The notes under the pieces were generated by a model. That model was given only the letters and a program-made list of their open reading frames with translations, was not told the origin of the DNA and ran no database searches. A stretch of 64,000 nucleotides of DNA from Saprospiraceae bacterium (GTDB lineage: Bacteria; Bacteroidota; Bacteroidia; Chitinophagales; Saprospiraceae), in assembly GCA_027080725.1 (NCBI GenBank), contig JALWRC010000017.1, forward strand, positions 21,773 through 85,772, written 5' to 3'. Positions within the stretch are counted from its first letter, which is position 1. Each line of letters opens with the position of its first letter. A program made the position numbers and the translations under genes. Below are positions 7,536-17,679 of the stretch, piece by piece.

Positions 7536-9482
7536 ATGAAAAGAGTCCTACTTTTGACATTATTCATTACTTTGAGTGGCGGGTTAGCACTCTCCTCTCA
7601 CGCCCAGGTAAACCGGCTGAAGTTAACCAAGGCCATGCTGCAAACGGCTCCAGCTCAAAGAGCCATGTACGACGGATCGGAATCAATCGGTAAGGCGAAA
7701 AACAAAAAACACGTAGATCAGCGGTATCCTGACACGATTATCGGGACGACTTTTTACGACCTCCAGACCAACAACACTCTGATGCAACGCGTCGTGGCAG
7801 ACGGGAAGGGAGGATGTAAAGCGACATGGACCCATAGCCAAGATGACAGTGGCAACGGCTACCCTGACAGAGGAGCCGGCTACAACAGTTTAGATGCCAA
7901 CGGATGGGCCTTTGATCCATCAGATATCGAAAGAGTAGAAGGTGAGCGCTGTGGATGGCCCAACATCGATATGTTAAGTGATGGCTCCGTCGTTATCGTA
8001 AGCCACAGTACCGCCAGTGGCAGATTGTATTTTAGCAAGTTGGCCCCGGGGGCAACCGAGTGGAGTGGCGAGCTCTTAGCAGACGGAACCGGTGTCGGAC
8101 AGGTCTGGTCAAGAATGGCCGTAGGTGGAGAAGACGGCATGACCATCCATGTATTCACCTCTACCACTCCAACCGCTTTAGGTGGCGGACCATACAACGG
8201 AGTCGAAGGTCAGCCGGTGTATCACCGATCTACGGATGGAGGCAAAACTTGGGACAAGCAGGATGTCATCCTCCCCGGGATGGACAGCTCCAACTATGCC
8301 CGCTTTGACAATGATTCGTATGCTATGGCTGCGAGAGGCAACACTGTAGCTATTGCACTATTTGGAGGATGGAATGACATCGCAATCTGGAAGTCCACAG
8401 ACAATGGTGAGACATGGGAGCGCATCCTCGTCAATGACTTCCCACTGGACAAATATGCCATTGGCACTCCATACACGGTAGATGATATAGGAGGAATCGA
8501 CACATTGGGACCCGGAGGAGTGGACATGCCGGATGAAGCCCAGCAAATGGCCATCTTCACGTCTGACAACAGTGGATATATCACGATTGATCCGGATGGC
8601 AAATGTCATGTAGTCTTCGGTGAGATGTACCTGACCGATACGGATTTTACCGACCAAGGATGGAGTTTTTACCCCGGGTGGCCCTACTTGGACTATTGGA
8701 ATGAGGACATGGCGGGACAACGCCCCGTACGCATTATGGCACCATTGGATTTAGACGGTGACGGAAGCATACTATCCGGTTCGCAGGACGGTGCAGTTAT
8801 CGCCCCGTATTTTAGATCCTTGGCCTCCTTCCCTTACATCGCATCTGATGATGAGGGGACGCTATTCCTTTCCTATTCGGCGACAGACGAGCGCTTTTTT
8901 GAAAACGAAGATTCGGAATACTATCGCCATTTGTATCTGTCCAAATCGACAGACGGAGGTACCACTTGGGATGATCCGGTCGATGTCATCAACAAGGCCT
9001 TTTACGAAGGAACGGGATTTGAAGAGGACACAGCAGCTACCGAAGCTATTTTTTCCGCAATCGATTTAGATGATCAATATCTATATTTGGTTTTCCAAAA
9101 AGATTTTGATCCGGGACTATTCATCCCTCAAAATTCGACGGATGAGGTATCAGAACAAGAGATTTCTTATTTGAAATTCAACAAGCGGGACCTCAATTTA
9201 GTGGAGCGCGTGGTAAGCCCCAAGAACTATCGCATGTCGGTCAATCCAAATCCTGCACGACGCAATTCAAAGGTGAATGTACATTTTGAAATTCGCAAAT
9301 CTGCCAATGTCCGTGTAGAGATGTACGATATGGACGGACAAATGGTACAGCGACAAGCTCTTGGCCAAACAGAGGCCGGAGTACATGATTTGAGCATTGT
9401 AGCTCCGGATCATGATGGAGTCTTTGCTATCAAGTTATGGGTAGGCAAATCATCCACAACGAAAAAAATTATTGTAGAATAA
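7536..9482 (+). CDS. Secreted Asp-box (BNR) beta-propeller protein with T9SS sorting domain
   Basis: A 648-residue exported protein. It has an N-terminal signal peptide (cleavage near SSHAQ, about residue 24). The propeller-like body carries three clear Asp-boxes: STDGGKTWDKQ, STDNGETWERI and STDGGTTWDDP. The C-terminal ~80-residue type A T9SS sorting domain begins near SVNPNPARRNSKVNVHFE and ends in TTKKIIVE. Asp-boxes occur in sialidases but also in many non-enzymatic propellers. I see no convincing Arg triad or nucleophile Tyr setting, so sialidase activity is not claimed. The protein should be exported across the outer membrane by the T9SS and attached or released. A strong terminator follows 13 bases after the stop. 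Confidence 0.8.
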   Translation: MKRVLLLTLFITLSGGLALSSHAQVNRLKLTKAMLQTAPAQRAMYDGSESIGKAKNKKHVDQRYPDTIIGTTFYDLQTNNTLMQRVVADGKGGCKATWTHSQDDSGNGYPDRGAGYNSLDANGWAFDPSDIERVEGERCGWPNIDMLSDGSVVIVSHSTASGRLYFSKLAPGATEWSGELLADGTGVGQVWSRMAVGGEDGMTIHVFTSTTPTALGGGPYNGVEGQPVYHRSTDGGKTWDKQDVILPGMDSSNYARFDNDSYAMAARGNTVAIALFGGWNDIAIWKSTDNGETWERILVNDFPLDKYAIGTPYTVDDIGGIDTLGPGGVDMPDEAQQMAIFTSDNSGYITIDPDGKCHVVFGEMYLTDTDFTDQGWSFYPGWPYLDYWNEDMAGQRPVRIMAPLDLDGDGSILSGSQDGAVIAPYFRSLASFPYIASDDEGTLFLSYSATDERFFENEDSEYYRHLYLSKSTDGGTTWDDPVDVINKAFYEGTGFEEDTAATEAIFSAIDLDDQYLYLVFQKDFDPGLFIPQNSTDEVSEQEISYLKFNKRDLNLVERVVSPKNYRMSVNPNPARRNSKVNVHFEIRKSANVRVEMYDMDGQMVQRQALGQTEAGVHDLSIVAPDHDGVFAIKLWVGKSSTTKKIIVE

Positions 9483-9495
9483 ACGACATATATTT

Positions 9496-9539
9496 CACAA
9501 AAAGAGTGGCCAAACACAAGACTTGGCCCTCTTTTTGTG
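9496..9539 (+). terminator. Intrinsic terminator after the Asp-box protein gene
   Basis: Long hairpin: CACAAAAAGAG and GGCCAA pair with TTGGCC and CTCTTTTTGTG across a 9-base loop, with one bulged T. The 3' arm carries its own T-tract. It begins 13 bases after the stop codon at 9482, and the flanking A/T runs could let it work in both directions. Confidence 0.9.
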
Positions 9540-9611
9540 TTCTATTATCCATGATGCTCTATTTGCAGGGCATTTTGGGACATAAATTGGATCTTTTATT
9601 ATTATAAGACG

Positions 9612-10133
9612 TTGCCAGACCAAATATTGAAATTCAATAAGTACATAGCAATTTTATACTTACTAACTTGTGGCCTGTTCACATGGGGGCAACCGTTGGC
9701 GGGGATAGACCCGGTATTGGACCAGGAGGTCAAACTGCCACTGGTCTTTCAGATAGGTGAATATGAGGCTTCCTATGAGCAATTATTGACAGAGTACCCC
9801 AATATGTTACTAACAGTTTGTAACAATGATATGGCCGTGGCGTACGACAAATGGATTGCTTTTCTTATGGAACTCGAGCAAAAAGCCGAAGAGGAGAACC
9901 TTGATATATTGGGCGTTAAAATGTGGATCAATGTTTTTTGGGATCAAGATGGGCAGGTACAACATATCGCCTATCACCTTAAACCCAATTCTAAAAATGT
10001 CTCTACCGAAAAGATTGGCCAACTATTGGCTCGATTCGCCCGTGAACACAAAATGAACATAGAGGCTACCCTCCCCTACTCTCATTACGGCTCTGTGGCA
10101 TTCCCACTCTTTCCCCGCAGTGTAAAACGATAG
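9612..10133 (+). CDS. Small exported protein of unknown function
   Basis: A 173-residue protein starting with TTG at 9612; the next in-frame ATG would remove the signal peptide. The N-terminus has a hydrophobic core (KYIAILYLLTCGLFTWGQ), giving a mature protein of about 145 residues. The middle part (KMWINVFWDQDGQVQHIAYHLKP) looks like a beta-hairpin as in TonB-C-like or related small folds, but I do not recognise the family. The gene stands alone: a terminator lies upstream and 274 bases of non-coding DNA downstream. Confidence 0.6.
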   Translation: MPDQILKFNKYIAILYLLTCGLFTWGQPLAGIDPVLDQEVKLPLVFQIGEYEASYEQLLTEYPNMLLTVCNNDMAVAYDKWIAFLMELEQKAEEENLDILGVKMWINVFWDQDGQVQHIAYHLKPNSKNVSTEKIGQLLARFAREHKMNIEATLPYSHYGSVAFPLFPRSVKR

Positions 10134-10237
10134 TTTTAAGTCCCTACTATTCCCATGGCTCTAATGGAGCATTTTCTCTGTTATCCGCTAAGGTTTAATT
10201 TTCACAAATTATATTATTACAATGTGTAATATGTTCA

Positions 10238-10245
10238 TATCTTTA
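10238..10245 (+). promoter_or_regulatory. Candidate -7 box upstream of parE
   Basis: TATCTTTA differs from TAnnTTTG at one base. If used, transcription would begin close to 10250, which places the 13-mer hairpin at 10247-10303 at the very 5' end of the parE message. Confidence 0.35.
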
Positions 10246-10246
10246 C

Positions 10247-10303
10247 GGTATGAAATGGTTGACAAAGGGTAGATAGCAGCCCAACTGTCCACCATTTCAT
10301 ACC
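10247..10303. repeat. Inverted pair of the dispersed 13-mer (hairpin)
   Basis: GGTATGAAATGGT at 10247-10259 and its exact reverse complement ACCATTTCATACC at 10291-10303 form a 13-base stem. After one mismatch the stem goes on for four more pairs (GACA/TGTC). The loop is about 21 bases. An A-tract, not a T-tract, follows on the plus strand, so it is not a standard terminator for upstream plus-strand genes. Confidence 0.85.
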
Positions 10304-10407
10304 AAAAAAGTGCTATTAACATAAAGTAGATGACAAGATAGCCAAACGTCATATCAGGTATTTGTAGGGAAAATTAGCAAGGGAGTTAGTAGAAAAAAGC
10401 ATATTAA

Positions 10408-12300
10408 ATGAGTACAAAAATCAGTTATTCGGAAGACAACATTCGCTCGCTGGATTGGCGCGAACATATCCGTCTGCGTCCCGGGATGTATATCGGAAAA
10501 CTCGGTGACGGAACCCACCCTGATGACGGAATTTATGTGCTTCTCAAAGAGGTCATAGACAATTCCATCGACGAGTTTGTCATGGGATTTGGGAAGGTGA
10601 TAGAAGTGGAAATTCAGGATGGCATTGTACGAGTGAGGGATTATGGAAGGGGAATTCCATTGGGAAAAGTAATTGACTGTGTATCAAAAATTAATACCGG
10701 GGGGAAATATGATTCAAAGGCATTCAAAAAGTCGGTTGGTCTCAATGGAGTGGGAACAAAAGCCGTCAACGCTCTTTCGGAGCGATTTGTGGTCAAAGCC
10801 ATCCGGGATGGTAAAGTAAAGGTAGCCGAATTTGAACGAGGTGTGCTCATCAAAGACCACAAAATCACGAAGACGCAGGAGCCCAATGGCACGGAATTTA
10901 TCTTTCAGCCGGACCGGGAAGTCTTCCCCAACTACCGCTTCAATCTCGAAATAGTTCAGAATCAGCTTTGGAACTACGCCTATCTCAATGCAGGGCTCAA
11001 GCTAAAAGTTAACGGGACCAGTATTTACTCCAAGAATGGCTTACTCGACTTGCTCAGCAACAAGACGGACCCCGACTCCTTGCGCTATCCTATCATCCAT
11101 CTCAAGGGCGATGATATCGAAATGGCATTGACACATGGCAACCAATACGGAGAACAGTACTACTCCTTTGTCAACGGGCAATACACGACGCAAGGAGGAA
11201 CCCATCTGCAGGCTTTCCGGGAAGCGATTGTAAAGACCGTGCGCAATTTCTACAACAAAAATTTTGACGCCAAAGATGTAAGAAGTTCCATCATTGGAGC
11301 CATAAGTGTGCGCATCGAGGAACCCGTCTTCGAATCACAGACGAAGGCCAAATTGGGCTCCAACAGCATTGCACCCGGCGGGCCCTCCATGCGAGGATTT
11401 GTCAATGATTTCGTAGCTGAACATCTCGATAACTACCTGCACCGGAACAGTGAGGCAGCAGCAGCATTGCTCAAACGCATTCAACAGTCCGAACGAGAGC
11501 GGAAAGAAATCGCCGGCATCAAAAAGCTGGCAAACCAAAGGGCTAAAAAGGCCAACTTGCACAACAAAAAATTGCGCGATTGCAGAATACACCTCAACGC
11601 AAAAAAGCCCGGGTTAGAACAAAGGGAAGGCAGTATGATATTTATTACGGAAGGGGACTCCGCCAGCGGTTCGATCACCAAGGCCAGAGACGTCCAGACA
11701 CAGGCGGTGTTCAGCTTGCGCGGCAAGCCGTTAAACTGCTTTGGCTTGACAAAGAAGATCGTGTACCAAAATGAAGAATTTAATCTTCTGCAACACGCGT
11801 TGAATATCGAAGACGGATTGGAGGGATTGCGTTACAACAAAGTCATCATCGCCACCGATGCGGACGTCGATGGGATGCATATCCGGCTCTTACTCCTTAC
11901 CTTCTTTTTGCATTTTTTTCCTGAGCTCGTGTCCGAGGGGCACTTATTCATCCTCCAAACCCCTTTGTTCCGTGTGAGAGACAAAAACCAAACCTTCTAC
12001 TGTTATAGTGAACGAGAAAAACAGGACGCCATCCAAAAGCTCAGAGGGAAACCCGAAATCACCCGATTTAAGGGATTGGGAGAAATCTCCCCTAAAGAAT
12101 TTGGGCAGTTTATCGGCAAGGATATCCGTCTCGAGCCCGTCACTATAGGGGACAAAACCAATATCGACCAACTAATGACCTACTATATGGGAAAGAATAC
12201 ACCGGACAGGCAAAAATTTATCATTGACAACCTCAGATTTGAGACGAATGAAGATCTAACCGAGCCATCTCTTGTCGATGCGGACGTTTTGTCAGTCTAA
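10408..12300 (+). CDS. parE: DNA topoisomerase IV subunit B (type IIA, GyrB/ParE family)
   Basis: ATPase and TOPRIM subunit of a type IIA topoisomerase that decatenates and relaxes DNA together with ParC/GyrA-type partners. The 630 residues contain the GHKL ATPase motifs [10 protein letters not shown] (catalytic Glu48, Asn52), DYGRGIP and [13 protein letters not shown]. The transducer domain follows, then the TOPRIM motifs [11 protein letters not shown] and [10 protein letters not shown], and the terminal KGLGE block. Length and the short form without the enterobacterial GyrB insertion match the ParE-like protein of Bacteroidota. A GyrB assignment cannot be excluded without comparing both paralogues. 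The partner ParC gene is not adjacent; lon follows after 227 bases. Confidence 0.9.
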   Translation: MSTKISYSEDNIRSLDWREHIRLRPGMYIGKLGDGTHPDDGIYVLLKEVIDNSIDEFVMGFGKVIEVEIQDGIVRVRDYGRGIPLGKVIDCVSKINTGGKYDSKAFKKSVGLNGVGTKAVNALSERFVVKAIRDGKVKVAEFERGVLIKDHKITKTQEPNGTEFIFQPDREVFPNYRFNLEIVQNQLWNYAYLNAGLKLKVNGTSIYSKNGLLDLLSNKTDPDSLRYPIIHLKGDDIEMALTHGNQYGEQYYSFVNGQYTTQGGTHLQAFREAIVKTVRNFYNKNFDAKDVRSSIIGAISVRIEEPVFESQTKAKLGSNSIAPGGPSMRGFVNDFVAEHLDNYLHRNSEAAAALLKRIQQSERERKEIAGIKKLANQRAKKANLHNKKLRDCRIHLNAKKPGLEQREGSMIFITEGDSASGSITKARDVQTQAVFSLRGKPLNCFGLTKKIVYQNEEFNLLQHALNIEDGLEGLRYNKVIIATDADVDGMHIRLLLLTFFLHFFPELVSEGHLFILQTPLFRVRDKNQTFYCYSEREKQDAIQKLRGKPEITRFKGLGEISPKEFGQFIGKDIRLEPVTIGDKTNIDQLMTYYMGKNTPDRQKFIIDNLRFETNEDLTEPSLVDADVLSV

Positions 12301-12323
12301 ACATGACACATCAGCACACCTGT

Positions 12324-12346
12324 ATGCCATTTTGAGAAAAAGGCAT
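12324..12346. other. Short hairpin after parE
   Basis: ATGCCATTTT and AAAAAGGCAT pair with one mismatch across a GAG loop, 24 bases after the parE stop. No T-tract follows in either direction except for the T's in the stem, so terminator function is doubtful. Confidence 0.35.
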
Positions 12347-12527
12347 GGGTGGTACAGTAATTGAATGCCATATAATAAGGCGGAGTGTGTCCTGTATTTT
12401 GCAAACGGCTGCTTGTTTGTCATCTATAGAACATCCACCTCAAACAGCCTTCTGCTAACGGCTCTGCAGTTATAGAGATAGTGGTGCAGAACGATGTTTG
12501 GATTAACGTGTAACAAAAATATCGCAC

Positions 12528-14900
12528 ATGTTTGATAAAAATTGGGAATCCATTGTTGAGATAGATGAAGTAGAATTGGACGAGGGCCACCCCATTCCCG
12601 ACATACTACCCGTAGTTGCATTGCGCAATACGGTACTTTTTCCCGAATCTATCATGCCAATCACGATAGGCCGGAGAAAATCCAAACTCGCCATCGAACA
12701 AGCGGAGCGAAGAGATCATTGGGTGGCTGTAATCACCCAAAAAGGTCAAGATATAGAGCAACCACGAAAAGAGGACATGCATACCGTAGGCATCGTCGCC
12801 AGGGTACTCAAGGTATTAAAACTCCCGGACGGCAGCCAGGCTGCCGTCCTGCAAGGCATCCGGCGTTTTGCGTTAAGAGAATTGACACAAGAGGAGCCCT
12901 ATCTCAAGGGAAAAGTGCATCTTTTGCCCGAGAGGACTCCGGCAAAAGATGCGAAGGGACATGCATTATTAATACGAGCAATCAAAGAGAAGGCAAGGGA
13001 GTTGATGGAAGTCTCTCCCAACATACCACCTCCCGCTATCCAATTTATGGACAATCTCCAATCGGACAGCCAGCTTCTCAACTTTATAGCTACAGAACTC
13101 ATTTCAGATTTGAAATCGAAACAGGAGCTACTTGAAATTGATGATGACCCCGCACACGCGCAACGCATCATTGCGATATTGGAGCAGGAATTGCAGCTTG
13201 CAAAAATCAAGCATCAAATAGAGCGCAAGACTCAAGGAGACATCGAAAAGCAGCAGAGAAATTATTTCTTAATGCAGCAAATGAAGCAAATCCAGCAAGA
13301 GTTGGGGCAAAATCCACAAGATGAAGAGTTGAAAAAACTCATCAAAAAATCCAAAGAGAAGAAATGGAGTAAGGAGGTCGCAAAGCATTTTGAAAAAGAG
13401 CTCAACAAAGTCAAGCGCATGAATCCACAGGTAGCGGAGTATTCCATCATGCTCAACTACCTAGAATTGTTAACGGATTTGCCTTGGGGAGAATACTCCA
13501 AGGACCACTTTGACCTACAACGCGTCCGGAAAGTTTTGGATAAAGACCATTTTGGTCTGGAGAAAGTCAAAGATCGTATCATTGAGCATTTGGCCGTTCT
13601 CAAGCTCAAAGGCAATATGAAATCCCCTATCCTTTGTTTGGTGGGGCCTCCGGGTGTGGGAAAGACATCATTAGGGCGTTCCATAGCACAAGCGCTCAAG
13701 CGCAAGTTTATCCGTATGTCTTTAGGAGGATTACACGATGAGTCGGAGATCAGGGGGCATAGAAAGACCTATATCGGCGCTATGCCGGGACGGGTCATCC
13801 AGTCCATCAAGAAAGCCGGGTCTTCCAATCCTGTTTTCATATTGGACGAAATCGACAAGATGGGCAAAGACTTCAGAGGAGACCCTTCATCCGCTTTACT
13901 TGAGGTACTTGATCCGGAACAGAATTCGACTTTTCACGACAATTATTTGGAAGTAGAGTATGACTTATCTAAGGTACTTTTCATCGCTACAGCCAACAGT
14001 CTGAACAGCATCCAACCGGCGCTATTGGACAGGATGGAAATCATCGAACTCAGCGGGTATTCGACCGAAGAAAAAGTGGAGATTGCCAAGCGGCACCTCA
14101 TCCCCAAGCAAATCAAAGCCCATGGATTGAAATCCTCGCAGGTTAGACTTGGTAAAAAAGCAATTCGAGTCATAATCGACCAATACACCAAGGAATCGGG
14201 TGTTCGCTCGTTGGATCGAAGAATAGCGGCCGTGATGCGAAATATTGCGAAGAAAGTAGCACTTTCCGAAGAGTATAAAATCGCCCCATCTGTCGAAGAT
14301 GTAAAAGAGATATTAGGTCCGGAGCGTTTTACCGATAATAAATATGATCGGCTGAAAGTACCCGGAGTTGCGGTAGGACTGGCCTGGACCAGCGTCGGAG
14401 GCGATATCCTCTTCATCGAGGCCAGTAAGAACAAAGGGAAGGGAAAACTCACCCTTACCGGCAATCTCGGCGACGTCATGAAAGAGTCTGCAATAACAGC
14501 ACTCAGCTTCATCAAAGCTCACATAAACACTTTGGGTATTGATGAAAACGCCATAAAGGACATGGACCTACACATCCACGTCCCCGAAGGCGCCATTCCC
14601 AAAGACGGCCCATCCGCCGGTATTACCATGCTCACCGCGATAACCTCCCTCTTGAAAAACCAGCCGGTCAAACCATGGCTGGCCATGTCAGGAGAGATTA
14701 CCTTGCGCGGAAAAGTACTCCCTGTTGGCGGAATAAAGACCAAAATTCTGGCTGCCAAGCGCGCCGGCTTAAAAGAGATTATGCTCTGTCGGGAAAACAA
14801 ACGATTTGTAGAAGAAATCGAACCGGAATATATCAAAGGTCTCCGCTTTATTTACGTTGACAGAATGGAGGAAGTGATCGAGCATGCATTGGGAAAGTGA
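12528..14900 (+). CDS. lon: ATP-dependent protease Lon
   Basis: Homohexameric AAA+ serine protease that degrades damaged and short-lived regulatory proteins. The 790-residue protein has the Lon N-terminal substrate domain (about 25-230), a coiled-coil linker, and an AAA+ module with Walker A GPPGVGKT (near residue 372) and Walker [10 protein letters not shown]. The C-terminal protease domain has the catalytic Ser in KDGPSAGIT (near residue 696) and a Lys in the [14 protein letters not shown] block. The length is standard for LonA. The N-terminal extension before [16 protein letters not shown] is normal for Bacteroidota. Its stop lies 15 bases from the 3' end of the convergent minus-strand gene at 14916. 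Confidence 0.97.
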   Translation: MFDKNWESIVEIDEVELDEGHPIPDILPVVALRNTVLFPESIMPITIGRRKSKLAIEQAERRDHWVAVITQKGQDIEQPRKEDMHTVGIVARVLKVLKLPDGSQAAVLQGIRRFALRELTQEEPYLKGKVHLLPERTPAKDAKGHALLIRAIKEKARELMEVSPNIPPPAIQFMDNLQSDSQLLNFIATELISDLKSKQELLEIDDDPAHAQRIIAILEQELQLAKIKHQIERKTQGDIEKQQRNYFLMQQMKQIQQELGQNPQDEELKKLIKKSKEKKWSKEVAKHFEKELNKVKRMNPQVAEYSIMLNYLELLTDLPWGEYSKDHFDLQRVRKVLDKDHFGLEKVKDRIIEHLAVLKLKGNMKSPILCLVGPPGVGKTSLGRSIAQALKRKFIRMSLGGLHDESEIRGHRKTYIGAMPGRVIQSIKKAGSSNPVFILDEIDKMGKDFRGDPSSALLEVLDPEQNSTFHDNYLEVEYDLSKVLFIATANSLNSIQPALLDRMEIIELSGYSTEEKVEIAKRHLIPKQIKAHGLKSSQVRLGKKAIRVIIDQYTKESGVRSLDRRIAAVMRNIAKKVALSEEYKIAPSVEDVKEILGPERFTDNKYDRLKVPGVAVGLAWTSVGGDILFIEASKNKGKGKLTLTGNLGDVMKESAITALSFIKAHINTLGIDENAIKDMDLHIHVPEGAIPKDGPSAGITMLTAITSLLKNQPVKPWLAMSGEITLRGKVLPVGGIKTKILAAKRAGLKEIMLCRENKRFVEEIEPEYIKGLRFIYVDRMEEVIEHALGK

Positions 14901-14915
14901 CTTAACCCGTCCGAA

Positions 14916-15317
14916 CTACACCGCTTTGGACATCCCTGAAAACGCCCAGGTTTCATAGATGAAATACGGCAAAAAAGTGATGAGGAGATACCATGCAAAC
15001 TCGTGGTCCGGGGGGGCGGCAAACTTGCCATAAAAAAGCAGTATAATAATTAGTAAGAGAAATTTCAAGCCCGTCAAAGCCATTTGGAAAGTCAAAAAGA
15101 AAGCGCTCTTTGGCTGCTGGGTCAGGATAGCAGCACCGTACCTGACTACAACAAAGCTCCACCAGCCAAAAATTATCACACTCGCCCAACCAAGTACTTG
15201 ATAGGCATGCAGTCTATCTGAAAGAGAGGCTGCGGCCACACCACCAATCACAATGCCCGATACCAGCAAAAAAGGCCTCACATGGGTGTATGTGGCGAGA
15301 TTAGAGCTTCGTGACAT
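14916..15317 (-). CDS. Small four-helix membrane protein, AtpI-like
   Basis: A 133-residue protein with four strongly hydrophobic segments. Its start overlaps the end of the AtpZ gene by 17 bases, showing translational coupling. In Bacteroidota, bactofilin, AtpZ and a small membrane protein like this one commonly precede the F1Fo ATP synthase genes (atpB, atpE, ...), where the small protein is thought to correspond to AtpI/subunit I, a helper of c-ring assembly. I infer that role from position and topology; the sequence alone is not diagnostic. Here the cluster stops with this gene and runs into lon, which is convergent. Confidence 0.55.
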   Translation of the reverse strand: MSRSSNLATYTHVRPFLLVSGIVIGGVAAASLSDRLHAYQVLGWASVIIFGWWSFVVVRYGAAILTQQPKSAFFLTFQMALTGLKFLLLIIILLFYGKFAAPPDHEFAWYLLITFLPYFIYETWAFSGMSKAV

Positions 15318-15528
15318 CCCTGTAAAGTTGATAAAACCATGTCACAAAGAAGAACAGCACCAGCCCTACGGTAAACCACTGCCTTTCGGTATGAAAATAA
15401 TGGTCCAACTTCTTTCCTATCCAGATGGCCAAAAAGATGAGTATCAACAACTGAGAAGCCATCCCCGAATATTTCAGATAAGCATCCGTCTTCTTCTTAA
15501 CCTTCTTTTCTTTATTGGGCGGTGTCAT
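15301..15528 (-). CDS. AtpZ/AtpI family ATP synthase accessory protein
   Basis: A 75-residue protein with a Lys-rich N-terminus and two transmembrane helices, about residues 22-40 and 50-66. The layout LLILIFLAIWIGKKLDHYF is typical of AtpZ proteins encoded upstream of F-type ATP synthase operons and proposed to aid magnesium/calcium handling or c-ring assembly. It begins 9 bases after the bactofilin stop and overlaps the next gene by 17 bases. Structural ATP synthase genes are not in this window. Confidence 0.8.
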   Translation of the reverse strand: MTPPNKEKKVKKKTDAYLKYSGMASQLLILIFLAIWIGKKLDHYFHTERQWFTVGLVLFFFVTWFYQLYRDVTKL

Positions 15529-15537
15529 ATTTACAAA

Positions 15538-15990
15538 TTACCCCAACTTTAAAGCGTCTTTTTCATTCCCCTTGGAGCGGCCATTGCCCTTTTCAAATCC
15601 CTTAATGAGCTGACCGCCCATTGCACACTGGACATTAAAGACCGCACCGGACTGCACGACCAGTTTATCGGTAGAAATATCACCATTTACCACTGCGCTG
15701 TCTCTAATCGTAAGCATCTCACGCACCACCAATTTTCCGGTAAATTTACCTTCTATCATAGCATCTTGACAAGTCACTTCACCTTCGACTTCGCCTGTTG
15801 AACCTATGACCAACTTGCCTTGACAATTCAATACTCCTTTTAGTTTACCATCGATACGAATATCACTTCCGGCAGTAATGGTCCCTTCAATAGAGGTGCC
15901 GTGCACAATGCTGTTTAATTGCTTGTCTCCCACCGGAGACGAAGCGACAGACGGGTTATTCTTAATTGGCTTTTTAGATCTTCCTAACAT
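15538..15990 (-). CDS. Bactofilin (polymer-forming cytoskeletal protein)
   Basis: A 150-residue bactofilin. The central right-handed beta-helix (about 35-125) shows the repeating short strands with hydrophobic residues and Gly turns: ITAGSDIRIDGKLKGVLN, then LVIGSTGEVEGEVTCQDAMIEG, then GDIST. The unstructured N- and C-termini are typical. Bactofilins polymerise without nucleotide and act as membrane-proximal scaffolds for cell shape or localisation of wall enzymes. I chose the ATG at 15990 (MLGRSKK) because the open frame upstream to 16092 has no family resemblance. It heads the minus-strand cluster with AtpZ and the AtpI-like gene and is divergent from the PspA-like gene at 16162. Confidence 0.88.
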   Translation of the reverse strand: MLGRSKKPIKNNPSVASSPVGDKQLNSIVHGTSIEGTITAGSDIRIDGKLKGVLNCQGKLVIGSTGEVEGEVTCQDAMIEGKFTGKLVVREMLTIRDSAVVNGDISTDKLVVQSGAVFNVQCAMGGQLIKGFEKGNGRSKGNEKDALKLG

Positions 15991-16161
15991 ACCATTTGAT
16001 TTACTGATTAAGTGGAGGGGCAACAAAAATAATACTTTTTTCACAGGAATGACTAATTCGCATAAGGATATTTTCATTTTTCTATAAATCATGAAGTCCC
16101 AGATCTTGCTAGTTCGGAATAATAATTAACTTTGGGTTTTCTAATCAAACATTTCATATCC

Positions 16162-17187
16162 ATGTCAAATATTCCTACTCCCAACTTTAACACCAAACCA
16201 AAATCATTTTGGAAACGCCCGGAAGGAATCACAGGCGCGTTAGTCTTAGGTGGATTAGTCTTAGGCGGCGGGTACCTTTTCATGACCTTCCTTCCTACCC
16301 TTATCGCTTTGGCCAGTAGCACTTTATATCTTGCATTTATGTTGCTTGTGCTTGCAGCGATTGTCTATATGGTTCTCAATCCCAGAACACGCACACTGGT
16401 CAGCTATATGTATAAGAGTATTATGAGATGGATTACCGGAATCTTCGTCACGATCGACCCAATAGGTATTCTCAAGAACTATGTCGATGATCTGGAGAAG
16501 AATCTCAAGAAGATGAGTGGACAAATCGGAGACCTCCGCGGCCAAATGAGAAAGTTAAAAAATATCGTCTCGGAAAATGAAAAAGAAATAGAAAAGAGCA
16601 TACTCTTCGCCAAGAAAGCCAAAGAGCAAGGCAACGAACAGCAATTGGTGCTTCATACACGCAAAGCGGCTCGGACAAAAGAGACCAATGAAAAGTACAA
16701 GAACATGATCAAAAAGATCGAAGTTCTGCACAAAATTCTAACCCGTATGCACCAAAACTCTGAGATATTGCTCGCCGATACCAAGGATCAAGTAAAGCTC
16801 AAAGAGCAAGAGAGAAAGGCACTGCGCACTTCCTATTCGGCAATGCGATCGGCCATGAGCGTCATCAAAGGAGACTCTGATAAAAGAGCTGTTTTCGATC
16901 AGGCATTGGAAGCCATAGCTGATGATGTCGCGATGAAAGTCGGTGAGATGGAACAATTTATGGATCTATCGGAGAACTTTATGAATTCCATTGACCTCCA
17001 AAACGCGGTGTTTGAGGAGAAAGGACTCAAGATGCTCGAAGACTATGAAAAGAAGAGTCGCTTGCTCCTCTTAGGACCGGGTAAAGAAGAGGACATCGAC
17101 CTCTCTCTCCCCGCAAAAGAAGCCATACCGCGAGCTACTGACAAAAAGAAGGGAGATGAGGATGCATACGAGAGCTTCTTCGATTAA
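16162..17187 (+). CDS. Membrane-anchored coiled-coil protein, PspA/IM30-like
   Basis: A 341-residue protein if started at MSNIP (16162); an ATG at 16132 is possible but adds an unconvincing decapeptide. Two hydrophobic segments (about residues 27-50 and 55-75) are followed by a long charged helical region (about 100-290) rich in Lys, Glu and Gln with heptad-like spacing, then an acidic tail ending in YESFFD. The helical part resembles PspA/IM30 proteins, which coat and protect membranes, but canonical PspA lacks the double membrane anchor. It may be a Bacteroidota-specific relative. It is divergent from the bactofilin cluster with about 170 bases between starts, suggesting shared regulation. 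Confidence 0.55.
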   Translation: MSNIPTPNFNTKPKSFWKRPEGITGALVLGGLVLGGGYLFMTFLPTLIALASSTLYLAFMLLVLAAIVYMVLNPRTRTLVSYMYKSIMRWITGIFVTIDPIGILKNYVDDLEKNLKKMSGQIGDLRGQMRKLKNIVSENEKEIEKSILFAKKAKEQGNEQQLVLHTRKAARTKETNEKYKNMIKKIEVLHKILTRMHQNSEILLADTKDQVKLKEQERKALRTSYSAMRSAMSVIKGDSDKRAVFDQALEAIADDVAMKVGEMEQFMDLSENFMNSIDLQNAVFEEKGLKMLEDYEKKSRLLLLGPGKEEDIDLSLPAKEAIPRATDKKKGDEDAYESFFD

Positions 17188-17679
17188 TCCTCTATTGCCC
17201 TTAGGGCAGTGTAAATGCAGCATTAATGCAATCTAAATTGCTCTTGTATCTGCATGACAAAATAGTCAAAACCACTACAAAAAATCAGTTTGTATCCTCC
17301 AACCTACGGTTTTAACCGTGGTCTTTGCTCAAACTGCGGGATAGTTTGGACGGTACAGTGTATGCCTTTGGGCTCGCTATGTGTACTCTAACACCATGGC
17401 GTCACAGGTCGTGTACTCTACTTATCCTCCATGTATCCGATTGGACTTTCTCCATTCAGCGAAAAACAGTTGCGCTTGGCATTGCGAGAATTCCATTCCT
17501 ATAGCACCCGTCGGCAATGTATTTTACATTTTTGGCATCATTATTGGATTATCATCTATACATCACTACTTTACGAATAATAATAAATCATAATGTATTG
17601 ATAATCACCATTGGACCTCTGACATGTAGATTTTAATAGTTATCTTAAGAAATCCATAGTTGAAGTTTTTCATAGTTCG
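17188..17679. other. Non-coding region with small dyads
   Basis: About 490 bases without a credible gene. A short TGCCC-TTA-GGGCA hairpin lies at 17196-17208 just after the stop at 17187. The perfect dyad ACGGTTTTAACCGT is at 17306-17319, and CAAACT/AGTTTG arms are at 17330-17348. The two close dyads could belong to a structured leader, a small RNA or a repeat relic; I see no tRNA fold. The 3' part is AT-rich and precedes the thioredoxin-SPOR gene. Confidence 0.4.

Noticed and set aside
7536-9482. Annotation as sialidase
   Set aside because: Asp-boxes alone are not enough; the active-site Arg triad and Tyr/Glu pair were not found.
10247-10303. Rho-independent terminator of the gene at 9612
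   Set aside because: No T-tract follows in the plus direction, and it lies more than 110 bases after that gene's stop.
17188-17679. tRNA or riboswitch gene
   Set aside because: The dyads are short and no cloverleaf or known riboswitch core could be folded by eye.
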